Shown in pieces: positions 33,790 through 45,282 of a stretch of 64,000 nucleotides of DNA. A model generated the notes under the pieces. The model had not been told where the DNA came from. It searched no databases and saw nothing but the letters and a program-made list of their open reading frames with translations. Position 1 is the first letter of the stretch; every line of letters begins with the position of its first letter. Source of the DNA: Dysidea avara (taxonomy: Eukaryota > Porifera > Demospongiae > Dictyoceratida > Dysideidae); contig NC_089280.1 in NCBI RefSeq assembly GCF_963678975.1, positions 21,721,368 to 21,785,367 of the forward strand. The letters run 5' to 3'. The translations under genes and the position numbers were made by a program.

Positions 33790-34453
33790 TCGTAATGACC
33801 AGTTACAAATGGATGGTATAGCACAAAAATGGTTCCATCAGGAGAGCCAACTATGGGAACAGCATACAATGGATCAGAATCCGGATTTGTTGTAATAATA
33901 ACAATAATTGTTTGCAATGCTGTAGCCATTGCTACAGGCATTAAGTCTCCTAATTAATATTGTAAAATCCATCTCACAAAAATTTTTCTGCTTCTGTCTT
34001 ATAATCACTGACTGGTTGCACAAAGTGTTCATACATAGCATGGTGATATCCAAGAATTTCTTGTACAAACAAATGATGCAGTTTAGAGGTCAGTTCAATC
34101 ATTGCTGATGCATTTTTATCCAGTATACTTAGATGGCTCCATGCATCGGGATTAGAGTTTATATTTGTTGCTACAGAATGAAAAAAACAATTTCCATTTG
34201 CATCAGATGGATATATTGTAAGACCACAATTGCTTAAAGATTCCAATTTACTGTCATCACATGGACAGTGAATTTCTGATGCATTAAAAATGTGAAAATA
34301 TGTTATTTTCTGAGCTAATTGTGTATTGTTTAGTTTCATTAATCCACTATAAACAAAATATTTTTGAAAAGATCTTTGATATATCGGGATAACTAAACCA
34401 TAGTCTATGTTTCTTTCTGATGCATCTGTCTCCCAATGCATGGTCCTCATCAA
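33790..34453 (-). CDS. OTU-type cysteine protease domain of the transposon
   Basis: OTU proteases cleave ubiquitin-like linkages with a Cys-His pair. The Cys motif DANGNCFFHSV lies at about 34170-34205 (Cys near 34188). The His motif GHYDAA lies near 33785-33800, with the expected strand-rich segment between (PDGTIFVLYHPF). Spacing of about 130 codons is normal for an OTU core. The two parts are not now in one frame. OTU or Ulp1 domains are known cargo of several large DNA transposons; their role in transposition is unclear. Confidence 0.7.
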
Positions 34454-34479
34454 ACTTCTTTGGTTTATCTTTTGGAATT

Positions 34480-35955
34480 ATTCTCATTGGTTGAGCTACA
34501 TGAGCTGATGTCAGTGTTTCCCTGAATTGGCTAGCTAAAATTGGTCCAGTCACAAGCTTCCCGTTTGTTCTAGTTGAAGTATTATGGGTATACAATATAA
34601 CACTTAGCAGAGCATATGCTAGAAGAACTCCAATTTTACTTCAATTGAAATAGTTGCCAATATATTGATATAGTTGCTCATTCCTCCCCCAAGGGGTATA
34701 TCAGACAAACACCCTAACAAAATGTGCTGCTTTAGTCGTTTCAAAGCAGAGAGTGCATGTTTCTGGTTTAAAAAGTGTAGTCTTTTCATGATCAGCTTTT
34801 TGCCACTTTATCATAAACTTGTCCAAATTTTTCTCTAGCTGTTCTGGTGGCGGTATAGAAAATAATCTCTTGTCACCAATGTCTCCATCTTTTCCAAATA
34901 CAAGACTTAACTCTTGAAAACACTGTCATGTATGTAGATGATTTTTGTAATCCTCTGCACTGCACGGAATAGGTCTAACTTTACAGATACATTTTGACCG
35001 AGTACACCTTTGATCTTGTTACGAAGTTTGCAGCAATCATCTACATAAACAGTTCTTAATTGATCCCGGCATTGATCTTTCAGTTAATGATTGCAATAAC
35101 CATTCTACTTCAACAAAGGCTGTTCCTTTGGTCAATTGCCATGTTAATACCCACCCTTTATCATTTAAAACAAAAAAATGCTGAATAATACTCAGTTATC
35201 CATTTTTTATCTTCTCTAGTGTAGCCAATATTAGAAGCAACTTTTAGAAGTATGGTCAAAGCTAATGCTTTCACCAACAGGAACGTTTGCCATTTCATGT
35301 AAATACAACCTCTCATATGACAAAAATCCTGTAAGAAAGCATTTTGCTAACATGTTATCACTGGGAACTTTTGACATGGGGGATTTCCAAAATTCACCTT
35401 TGTCACTAGTATCTGACAGCATGTCCTTTTTTGTATAAAAGCATCCCAGCATTTTTCTAAAATTAAGGACTCTGTGTTATAGAAGTTGATCCCCTTTTGC
35501 ACAATGTTGTACACATGTTAAATAATTCCTTAGTAAACCCAGTTTGATGTGATAAAATAAATGGAATTAATGATGTCAGTAATTGTTGGAGAATGCTGTC
35601 ATCATGAGCCAGTAACTTGTGTCTTTTATCACACAAACACAGCACTCACAAGATTGACAATATCATTAAATCCATGTATCATTCGTGGCTGCTTAGCAGC
35701 ACTGGGGCCATCGTTCCAGTAAGAGTGGCTGATATACGATCCACATTGATTGTACTTGGGTTCATTTTGAGCCATGACCTTGGCATACATGAGGTAAGGG
35801 TTCCAAAGGATCATTGCTGGTAAATCCACTCCACTGGATGATATAGGAGGATGAATCACATCATGAAACCCTTTACCTTTCAGCAATGATTCAGCAATGG
35901 AATTTGTATTATGGTAGCATACCTTGTTTAGCAGTGAACTCAGAAATCTCTTCAT
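34480..35955 (-). CDS. transposase-like region of the transposon
   Basis: Minus-strand coding blocks: HDVIHPPISSSGVDLPAM, YWNDGPSAAKQPRMIHG, AHDDSILQQLLTSLIPFIL, SHQTGFTKELFNMC, then YLHEMANVPVGESISFDHT near 35240-35300 and VYVDDCCKL near 35030-35050. The spaced SFDHT and VYVDD aspartates suggest a DDE/RNase H-type catalytic core; the third acidic residue was not identified. Carried in several frames by this decayed copy. Superfamily not assigned. Confidence 0.55.
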
Positions 35956-36319
35956 GAATATACCAAGAGCATTTTTCAGAAAAGTTACCAGAGGTAAATT
36001 GGACCACTATCCCAGAATTACAAAATACAACCACTTGTCATCCATAAGCATCTCTATACAGTAATGGAGTTTGTACTATGCTCAATAAGCAATTCACATT
36101 TTAACACATTGTGGTGTGAAATTTAAGGACTATGGTTAAAACATGAAGTGAAATGGAAAGATTCCATGGTATTGTAGCCATGACATGAAATACAAAAACA
36201 AAGAAAATTGCTAATGTTGAACAGACATTTGTACATTGTGCTTAAATAGCATGCACACTTTAACATCTCGTAGTTATACCAGGAGTTTATAAGTGCCACA
36301 AGCAAAGGAGCATGACCCA

Positions 36320-37425
36320 CGTCTCTAACAGCCACTACAACCTCTATGACTACTGCAATTGCTATAGCCTCTACAACCTCTGTAACCAATACAACATTAA
36401 CACCTATAAATACTACAACCAGTACAACTACTACAACCACTAGAACAACTACAACCAGTGCAGCTACTACAACCATTACAACCACCACTACAACCAGTGC
36501 AACCACTACAACCACTACAACTACTACATCCACTGCAACTACTACAACCACCACAACTACCACAACCACTGCAACCACTGCAACCACTATGTACAACTAC
36601 TAAAACCATTACAACTATTGCAACCACTGCAACCACTACAACCACTACAACCACTACAACCACTACAACCACTACAACTACTACAACACTACTACTGCTA
36701 CAACCAGTACAACCACTACAACTACTACAACCACTACAACCACTGCAACCACTACAACTACTACAACCAGTACAACCAGTACAACCACTACAACTACTAC
36801 AACCACTGCAACCACTACAACTACTAAAACACTAGTACTGCTACAACCAGTACAACCACTACAACTACTACAACCAGTACAACCACTACAACTACTACAA
36901 CCAGTACAACCACTGCAACCACTACGTACAACTACTACAACCAGTACAACTACTACAACCACTACAACCACTGCAACCACTACAACCAGTACAACCACTA
37001 CAACTATACCACAACTACTACAAACACTACAACTACTACAACCACTGCAACTACTACAACCACTACAACTACTACAACCACTACAACCACTGCAACTACT
37101 ACAACCACCACAACCACTGCAACCACTATGTACAACTACTACAACCAGTAAAACTATTGCAACCACTACAACCACTACAGCTACTACAACACTACCACTG
37201 CTACAACCAGTACAACCACTGCAACCACTACAACCATTGTAACCACTGCAACCAGTACAACTATATTACTGCCATACTACAACCAGTACAACCAGTACAA
37301 CTACTACAACTAGTACAACTACTACAACCACTACAACTACTACAACCACTACAACGACTGCAACTACTACAAAACCACTACAACCAGTACAATCACTGCA
37401 AGCACACAACTACTATAACCTCTAC
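36320..37425. repeat. right minisatellite (1.1 kb), AACCACTAC-type
   Basis: Reverse-complement relative of the left array: ACAACCACTACAACTACT-type units, with occasional TGCAACC, ATGTACAAC and one CTATACCACAAC near 37001. It joins directly to the right TIR. The GTGGTATAG higher-order unit so common on the left is almost absent. Confidence 0.95.
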
Positions 37426-37544
37426 TATTACTACATGCTGTACAGATTTTTTAAATGCATCAGTACACTTGTAATTATAAATACAGTATATAAATATATA
37501 ATTCATATTTTGTGAGTTTTACATGAAGAAACAACCCAAATCCC

Positions 37545-38595
37545 TGTAAACATGCATGCACAGCACATGTATGTAATTTTTGACTTTATTCTTTTCTGCA
37601 TGTGGTGCAGCTTGCTATTTAGTGTGACTTTTACAACTAGCCAAATCACCATTCACAACCAGCCAAAAGTCATTTACAGGCTAGCTTTTTGGCCACAACT
37701 ATCCCCTTTTTTTAGCCCCTGCTTGTGATCATATCATTCATAAAGTCCCCAGTTTCACCCATAGTATAGCAGCATGAAATTCCTATACCTTAAATTGATT
37801 CTTCTATGTAGCTACTCATTTTTCCCAAGAGCAATCCGATTATGGAATCATTTACCCAATCACTTCATTTGTGGTAGCTGACATACTTATTATTTAAGCT
37901 ATAGTCAGGTTCACTATGTACTTTTGTTCAAAGTTTATGGAGATTAGCAAACCTATACATTTTTGGAAAGCTTATAGAGCATGAGGAATCTGAAAATCAA
38001 TGTTTATACATTTGTACAGATTCCTGCAAGGTCAGCATTTTTAAATTTCAAAATGGCAGCCAACAAAGTAAGAAATTCCTGATATATCAATTATAATTTG
38101 ACATTAATAAACTCAACAAATTCTCTGGTGACATTTTTACATCTCTATTTATTAGAGGTGATAGTTAACTCAAGAATAGTTCTAAGTGAAAAGAATGTGG
38201 AATATTCCAGATTAATTTAATAAGATCTATGTATAACTGGAGCAAAGTATAAGTTTGGCTTTCACTGAAACAGTTCAAACCTACAAACAGCAGAAAAAAT
38301 TGAGTTATTCTAATAGAGCAGTCACATACTCTAATAAAGCAGTCAACTTTGAGTCCATATTGTTAATGTAGCAGTCACTTTTATGAAACTCCTAGCTAGT
38401 GTGCTTATGTTAGGCATAAATTTTAGGAGATTAACTAATACTAGGTTTGAAAGAATAATCGTAATTTGTATGAACTTTGTTAATTGGCAATTGGCAACTA
38501 TGATTTCACCCTGACCAGATCCAAGAGCACTTTTCCACATACCATGCTTTGACACAGTTTACCATGTCAAAGATAACTTTGCTCAAAATTTATGG
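37545..38595. other. non-coding stretch
   Basis: One locus of the dispersed near-palindrome (38299-38345, two units). No gene or element recognised. Confidence 0.4.
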
Positions 38596-38597
38596 CC

Positions 38598-39560
38598 CTA
38601 CATAATTATTATTAGACAGCTTAGAGCATGGAGATCAATGCTTATAAGGTCATCTCTAGTGAGAGCTGGTTGTTTTTTAGACTCTTTTTCCAACTGCTCA
38701 ATTTTTACAGTAAGGTCATCTTTATATTTCTCTAGTTGGCATGTTGTTAGTTCTTGTTTAGATGCAAGATCTCTTTCTGTTTGCTGTAGTCTCTGTATTA
38801 ATCTATCGATTGTCTTCACGGTGTCAATTTGAGTACTGGTAATTTAATCTGTTGCTTGGTAGTAGCCAGGTCTTTCCCTATCTGAGTAGTCTTTGCAGTT
38901 AGTTCATCTTACTTTTCACTGCCTCAACTTGACTACTAGTTAAATTATGTTGAGCATTAATGAGTCGATGTGTGGTAAAAGACAAGTGCTCTTCCATCTT
39001 CTCCTTGTTGTGTTTCTTCTGATCCTTGTGAGCCATCCTGTCCTTACAGCCCACCACGTAATATTCACACTGGATTACCTCTAGTGGACACATCTTCTTG
39101 TGTTCTTCTACCTCATCTCTTGGGACACTACCAACTTCACACTTGTTGGGACACACGATGGAGAACTTTGGACATTGTTCCTTGTGTTCACCCTTAATAC
39201 ACTGTTGTTCTCCTGTAATGTGACAATGCTGACATTCAAGCAGACACTCCATCTTGATGTGGGTTATATCGTCGTTGCAAAGTTGTCCCGCAATCATTAG
39301 GGCAGGTGGCTTCCTCAAATTGACACATCTTCCTGTGTTCATCAATATCTTCACGAGGTATATTATCAACTTCACATTTGTTGGGACAGGCTATGGGGAA
39401 TTTGGGACACTGATCCTTGTGTTCACCCTCTATGAACTGATGTTCTACTGTAATGTGGCAATACTGACAGTCAACCATACGACATACACACTCATCCTCA
39501 ACATGACTGGACAGATATTGTCATTGTACACACATTCCACAACCATTAGTACATATCACC
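38598..39560 (-). pseudogene. TRAF-like zinc-finger gene, broken
   Basis: TRAF-type zinc fingers followed by a coiled coil, as in TRAF adaptors of innate signalling, which are expanded in sponges. Reading along the minus strand: ECVCRMVDCQYC (about 39460-39510), CPKFPIACPNKCEV, CPNDCG, then after frame changes ECQHCHITGEQQC, CPKFSIVCPNKCEV, EHKKMCPLEVIQCEYY, and a charged helix (RLIQRLQQTERDLASKQEL at about 38750-38805). At least two frame changes and an internal stop are present, and no MATH/TRAF-C domain follows. Could be a repeat-derived cassette; truncation before the C-terminal domain is clear. Confidence 0.7.
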
Positions 39561-39619
39561 TCCTCAAATTGACAGCTGTCACTGCATGTTATCATAAGCA
39601 GAATATGCATGTATATTAG

Positions 39620-40040
39620 CTGCATCGTCAAGAGTCTGTCGAATGGAAGATTTGGTGCATGGCCTTCTACTTCTGTTGTTCACATTTTTTTTTTAGTTTA
39701 CACTATTCTTAACCTTATTGTGCCCACACAGATCTCTTTATGAAGTCTAATTGTGGTTGCTCGAAACTGAGATCTCATCCTAATTATTACATGTTTCCTC
39801 AATGATGATTTTCTCTCTCATAAGGCAACTAACTACACCATATGGATGTATGATCTACCTAGCTATACACCACTGTACATATGTAGCTACTGGTAAGTAT
39901 AACTATAGGTGAATGAAACATAATCATGTTTGCTCAGTAGATGAAGCTCACTGATATACCAATTGACCTTACGCAAAGTTATGGCTTGAAGTAATTGCAA
40001 TTTGAAGCTATATAGCCTATACTAGATGGCTGCCTAATTT
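39620..40040. other. non-coding stretch
   Basis: AT-rich sequence between the TRAF-like pseudogene and the composite hAT element. Nothing recognised. Confidence 0.35.
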
Positions 40041-40564
40041 AATTACAGGGGCGGATCTAGGATTTATAAAAGGGGGGCTAACTCAAGGTACTAATCTCTT
40101 GGGTGGAGGTGTTTGCATGCTGGAGCTAGGGGGGTCTGGGGGCATCCCCCCCCAGGAAATTTTGAAAAATAGATGCTAAAATACTGCAATTTGGAGACAT
40201 TTCCACATAAAATGCATATGCAGATATTTTATATACTGCCTTTAGATATATGGCTCTCTGCAGCATTTGTTAATGGAAAGATTTGGGTAGGTTCAAACAA
40301 CCAAGCACATGATGCACCCTCTCACAATTACATGCATGATAGAATAATAATGTTGAAACTGGAAAATTTTGAAAATTGAATGATATGAGATTGAATCTGA
40401 GAGCATTTTCAATGGCAATTGTGTACCTGGATTAAGTATACCAGTATACAGGTAATAACTACACAAGTAGATGAACAAACCTTTTAAACAGATTAATGCA
40501 CTTCATTGCATGTATAGCTAGGCGCAGGCAGATTGGAAAAATTCCATAAGACAGAACCAACTTA

Positions 40565-41130
40565 CAGTGTTGGGCAAGTTACTCTGTAAAAGTAACTAGT
40601 TACATATTACTTGCAACTGAACTATTTAGTTACAGTTACATATTACCCATGAAATAAAGTAACTGTAATAATATTACATATTATATTACTTTGTGTCCAC
40701 AGCCTTAAGCTGTCACGTGTGAAACTACCACTTTACCACGTGACATGATTACGTTGTTGGAAAATGTGTAAATCTTGGTTATAAGTAAGAAGCTGGTGAA
40801 TAAGCTTCATTTAGTAGGCTTCGTTACTTCGTTGTGGCTAGGCGTTACTCAGAGGATAACAAACGAGATTAATAACTTCGTTACTTGTAGCAAGAGTACA
40901 TAATAATACTCCCTCTTCTATTGTTATGTACTCTTGCTTGTAGTAATACTATTACGTAATATTAGACTCGTTACAGTAACTATATTACTTAGGTAACGCG
41001 TTACATTTGTAAGTGAAATAACTTGAGTTATATTATCTATCATCATAGCATATATCGTTATATTACTTTGTTACCACAAAAGTAATAATATTACGTAGCG
41101 CGTTACTTATGTAACGCGTTACTCCCAACT
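40565..41130. mobile_element. GTAACGCGTTAC-type MITE
   Basis: Starts CAGTGTTGGGCAAGTTACTC and ends GTAACGCGTTACTCCCAACT; the interior is full of AGTAACT/GTTACATA words, a MITE type widespread in animals. Contains the 46-bp hairpin insertion. Confidence 0.65.
40891..40936. mobile_element. 46-bp hairpin insertion with 7-bp duplication
   Basis: Arms CAAGAGTACATA and TATGTACTCTTG, flanked by CTTGTAG at 40884-40890 and 40937-40943. Sister of 27629-27659. Confidence 0.65.
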
Positions 41131-41225
41131 TATATGCTTACACTGAATGTTCTATTAGAGTAGTTAGGTGACTGTTCTATTAGAGTATCTCGATCTTGTA
41201 CATCTCCAATGCTGACCCGTTGCAT

Positions 41226-41790
41226 TAGTCTCGTCCTCGCAGACCCATTCTTCGGGATGGCTATCCGGGGGCGCTTATAATATCTAATCGATAAGCGCCA
41301 TCCCGGAGAATGGGTTTGCGAGTAGGGATGCGGCGATTATGCCGGCATAATTTCGGGCATAATAGATATGTGTGGGAATCAAGAATTATGCTAGCATTTT
41401 CAGGTGATTATAAAGCTTTAACAGTAGGAAAATCTTCGGCATGCACAATTCCGTTTAACTTGAAAAGATCGAGATACTCTAATAGAGCAGTCAGAAATTC
41501 TAATAGAGCAGTCACTGAATATTATTTACTCTAATAAAGCAGTCACATTGAAACGAAATACTCTAATACAGCAATCAGCTAAAGAATTCAAGACTATTTG
41601 GATCTTAAACATCAATAAAATGGTCTGATACAGCAATAAACTGGCATTATTAGTCAATTATGGTGGCATAATTTTGGGAATAATGGGCAATTCTCAAAAT
41701 CATAATAGGTGAATTTTTGAGCACTGCTCAAAAGCATAATGCTCAATTTTTGGAGCATAATAGCCTCATGCCTATTTGCGAGGACGAGAC
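41226..41790. mobile_element. MULE-like foldback relative
   Basis: Starts TAGTCTCGTCCTCGCAGACC and ends TTGCGAGGACGAGAC. The left arm has the inner GGCGCTTATAAT...ATCGATAAGCGCC hairpin shared with 966-1100 and 8736-9451. The middle is AT-rich with GGCATAAT words and four units of the dispersed near-palindrome (41466-41580). Target duplication not clear. Confidence 0.6.
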
Positions 41791-41853
41791 CACTAAATAA
41801 AGCCTTAATTGGAAAGATTTTATAAGGTGGGTTTATGAGTATTTGTATTATTA

Positions 41854-44632
41854 GGGGCCATCTCCAAACTGATTTTGGTACGCTTAACGTCATAATGACG
41901 CTTACTTCAGACTCCCCCCCTCCTTAACGTCACACTGTGAAAACAATGCATTGGTAATAGAAGCACAAAACGTTATATTCTTTACCTGAAAACATAGTCT
42001 ACTAACAGTATAATCACGTCACTTTCTCTGTTCTATAGCTGTTTACACTATAACTGCTTTAATAATATTTCTTGGTAGTGACTTTAATGCTTCTGGAATT
42101 GATTGGCAATGTAAATCATTAACAGAATCATATGTACCTGTATCCTTTAGGGAGAAACTCCTTTCAATTACAGAAGATCTTCATTTCGAACAGTTGGTTA
42201 CCTCACCTACAAGGGGTACAAACATTTTAGACTTATTCTTTGCTAGCCACCCAGATCTAGTGACATCCTGCCAAACTACCCCTGGCATCAGCGACCATAA
42301 TGCAGTTGTAGCGGATATCTCCACTCAGGTTAAATTAGTAAAGAAACCTCCTAGAGAAATCTTCCTATATCATAAAGCAAACTGGGACCTTATACGAGAA
42401 AGAATGTTAGACATCTATGAGAGATATTTTGAACTAAACTCTACCACCCAGAGAAGTGTGAACGAAAATTGGGAATATATTTATGAGAAATGCTCACAAC
42501 TAATACAAGAGATGGTACCCAAGAAAACTATTGGTAGTAAGTTCCACCTACCCTGGATGAATGCTACACTAAAACGACTGATCAAGAAGAAACAGCGAAC
42601 TTATAATCGTGCAAAGAAATACCAACGTACAGAGGACTGGGATGAATATAAAAGACTACAACATCAAACTAAATGTATGACGCGTCAGCAGCACAATCAA
42701 TATCTATCTAATATTTCAAACCCTGAATCTGGTAATAACAAAATGAAACGTTTTTGGCATTATATTAAAAGTAAACGTCAATACAATATCGAAATTGGCG
42801 CCTTAAAGGACCAAGCAGAGAATATAATTACTGACCCACTAGAGAAAGCAGAGATCCTAAACAACCAGTTTAAATCTGTATTTACCTCCGAGGACACTAG
42901 TTGTATTCCAGATAAGGGTAATTCTCCCTATCCATCCATCCCAGACATTCACATTACACTAAATGGTGTGAGAAACCTTCTTGCTGAGTGCGATACAACT
43001 AAATCCCCGGGTCCTGACAACATACATGCTGCATTTTTGAAACAAGTTGCTTCTGAAATAGCTCCTCTACTGACACATCTCTTCAATCAATCATTAAGAA
43101 TTGGCACTGTGCCTGATTCCTGGAAACAAGCTAATGTAACCCCAATGTATAAGAAGGGTGATAAGACTGATCCCAGAAACTATCGCCCAGTGTCTCTTAC
43201 ATCTTTGGTCTGTAAAACATTAGAACACATTTTAGTTAGCAAATAATGAAACACCTCGAGTCAAACAACATATTAACTGATGTACAATATGGATTTAGAT
43301 CAAAGCGATCATGTGAAGCCCAGCTGTTTCTTGCAGTTGATGATTTTGCCAGAGCAGTTGATAACAAAGTTCAGGTTGATGTAGCTATCTTAGATTTTGC
43401 AAAAGCTTTTGATAAAGTTGCCCATGCTAGGCTAGCTCACAAGCTGAATTTCTATGGTATAAGAGGTGAATTGTTACAGTGGCTACAATCGTTTCTTACA
43501 AATCGTACACAAAAAGTAATCATTGATGGTAGGCAGTCTTCGCCTTACAGTGTAACATCAGGTGTACCACAAGGATCAGTGCTCGGTCCAGTGTTGTTTC
43601 TGATATATATAAATGATATTGTAACTAACATCCACAGTCAGTTGAGACTTTTTGCAGATGATTGTTTAGTTTATCGTCCTATCTACTCACCCGAAGATCA
43701 TAAGATACTCCAAAGTGATCTTGACACATTATCATCATGGGCTGATATTTGGCAAATGGAATTTAATGTTTCAAAATGTTGCATCATGCAGATATCTACA
43801 CTACATTCTGCTAGTGAGTTCTCCTATACAATGTACAAAATCCCCTTAGAAGTTGTTGAGAGACATCACTATTTGGGAGTACTTTTAGATAACAGGTTGT
43901 CATGGACCCCTCACATAAATTCAGTGTGCAATAAAGCTAATCGTCTACTGGGATTTTTGCGAAGAACTCTCCACCATTGTCCACCTCACTTAAAAGAACA
44001 TGCATATAAACAGATCGTCTTGCCATCTATTGAATACTGCTCTTCTATCTGGGATCCACATCAACAATCACTCATTCACAAGTTAGAGATGATACAACAT
44101 TGTGCTGCACGTTTCGTGTTAAATAGACCTTGGAGAAGGAATCATAGGGACAGTATAACTGATATGTTAGTGGAATTAAAATGGCCAACACTGGAAGATT
44201 GTAGGAAACAGGCACGTCTGATGTTGTTGTTTAAGCTTGTAAACAAATTAATTTATGTTCCAAATCAGTATCTGCCAGTGTTATCTCCTGCAACAAGTAC
44301 CAGGGCAAACCATCCCTTGAAGCTATTACAGTTGTATGCCAGAACAAATCGATATAGTAACTCTTTCTTACCAAGATCAATACCAGACTGGAACAATTTA
44401 GATATGGAAGATCTTGACAATATAGACTTACTTACTTTCAAAAACCGTTTGCAAAATGCATAGACACTAAAATTTTGTTTTTGTACATTAGCGATTTACC
44501 CAATGGGTTTTGCTAATCAATAATAATAAATAATAAATAAATAAAAATTAATAACATCATGGGCTGAACCCCCCTCCCCCCTTAACGTCATTATGACGTC
44601 AAGCATACCAAAATCAGTTTGGAGATGCCCCC
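41854..44632. mobile_element. PIF/Harbinger-like MITE interrupted by a LINE
   Basis: About 45-bp TIRs (GATTTTGGTACGCTTAACGT / ACGTCAAGCATACCAAAATC) flanked by TTA at 41851-41853 and 44633-44635. Own sequence is about 41854-42065 and 44550-44632; the rest is the LINE. Confidence 0.8.
42068..44548 (+). mobile_element. LINE, near-complete EN/RT, one frameshift
   Basis: CR1/Jockey/L2-type non-LTR retrotransposon, truncated inside its endonuclease (SDFNASGIDW; SDHNAVVADI near 42290). The RT follows: RPVSLTSLVCKTLEHIL, YGFRSKRSCEAQL, DFAKAFDKVAH, GVPQGSVLGPVLFLIYINDI, catalytic FADD near 43655, tail FLPRSIPDWNNLD, stop at 44463. A single one-base loss at about 43240, in an A run (AGCAAATAATG), splits it into two frames. 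The 3' end has a hairpin (TTAGC..ACCCAATGGGT..GCTAA, 44490-44516) then an (AATAA)n tract. Otherwise open and young. Confidence 0.9.
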
Positions 44633-44767
44633 TTAGTGATCATATGATGATGCTAAGACAAAATTTCATTATAATTCTCAGCAAATTGATCAAGTAAATC
44701 CTCAGAAAAGTGAAGGGGGGAGGGGCTTCAGCCCCCAAAGCCCACCCCTAGATCCGCCCCTGAATTA

Positions 44768-45282
44768 TGCCTGGCATTTTTCTATAAAGTGTACAGGAAG
44801 CTCTGGATAAAATTTTTACCTCTTTTGATTGTATTTATATGGGCCCACATACACATGCACTCAATTATCCACTTCCACCCCAATAAACTATACTCACTAT
44901 ATCAATTCCTCCTCCCTATTTTATTTCAATGAAAAAGTTGACCAGGTTATATCACCCAAGGCATTTCATTTTGCCAAACACATCAGTGCATCTACTCTTT
45001 CGGCACACCAACAAAGTTTCAGTCTACTCCAAAACAATGCTACTATACCATCAAATAATTGAATGCGACAACATTGACCCTTTTACAGAATTTGATAACT
45101 AACTTTTGTAACTACGTCAGTACTGATTGTGATTGACTGAATTGTAACTTTTTTCCTGCATGGGCATATCAGCTGTGCTGTTTGCCCAGCAACAACAATA
45201 ATAATAATAATATTAAGTAACAGTGAATGATCATGAATTTCTAGACTTGACACTGTTAGGCAATAATTGCTTAGCCTGGATC
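44768..45282. other. non-coding stretch ending in a LINE tail
   Basis: 45160-45215 carries GCATATCAGCTGTGCTGTTT, GCCCAGC and an (AATAAT)n tract, matching the 3' hairpin plus microsatellite of the LINE at 46126-46551. The upstream part is unrecognised. Confidence 0.5.

Larger units (their letters stand above)
30068..37536 (-). mobile_element. 7.5-kb TIR transposon with OTU domain and TIR minisatellites
   Basis: The ends are inverted: GGTTGTTTCTTCATGTAAAA at 30068 and its reverse complement ending at 37536, similar for over 100 bp. Perfect 8-bp direct repeats CAAATCCC flank it (30060-30067, 37537-37544). Each arm then enters a G/T-rich (left) or C/A-rich (right) minisatellite. The minus-strand core (about 33250-36000) encodes a transposase-like region, an OTU protease-like domain and a Cys-containing tail, interrupted by several breaks, so the copy is not autonomous now. 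An 8-bp duplication fits hAT, P, some MULEs and the KDZ/Zisupton group; I cannot decide among these. A plus-strand LINE remnant lies inside at 32150-32640. Confidence 0.85.
40046..44762. mobile_element. hAT-like element split by at least four insertions
   Basis: TIRs CAGGGGCGGATCTAGG and CTAGATCCGCCCCTG, flanked by AATTA (40041-40045, 44763-44767). Own sequence, matching the 795-bp copy at 10602-11396, survives as about 40046-40564, 41131-41225, 41791-41853 and 44636-44762. Insertions: a CAGTGTTGGG element (40565-41130), a MULE-like foldback (41226-41790), and a Harbinger-like MITE (41854-44632), itself interrupted by a LINE. Confidence 0.8.

Noticed and set aside
36123-37175. Valine-rich or Ser/Cys/Gly-rich frames that look like membrane or antifreeze-type proteins
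   Set aside because: Same cause: low-complexity GTAGTGGTT-type repeat. Not genes.
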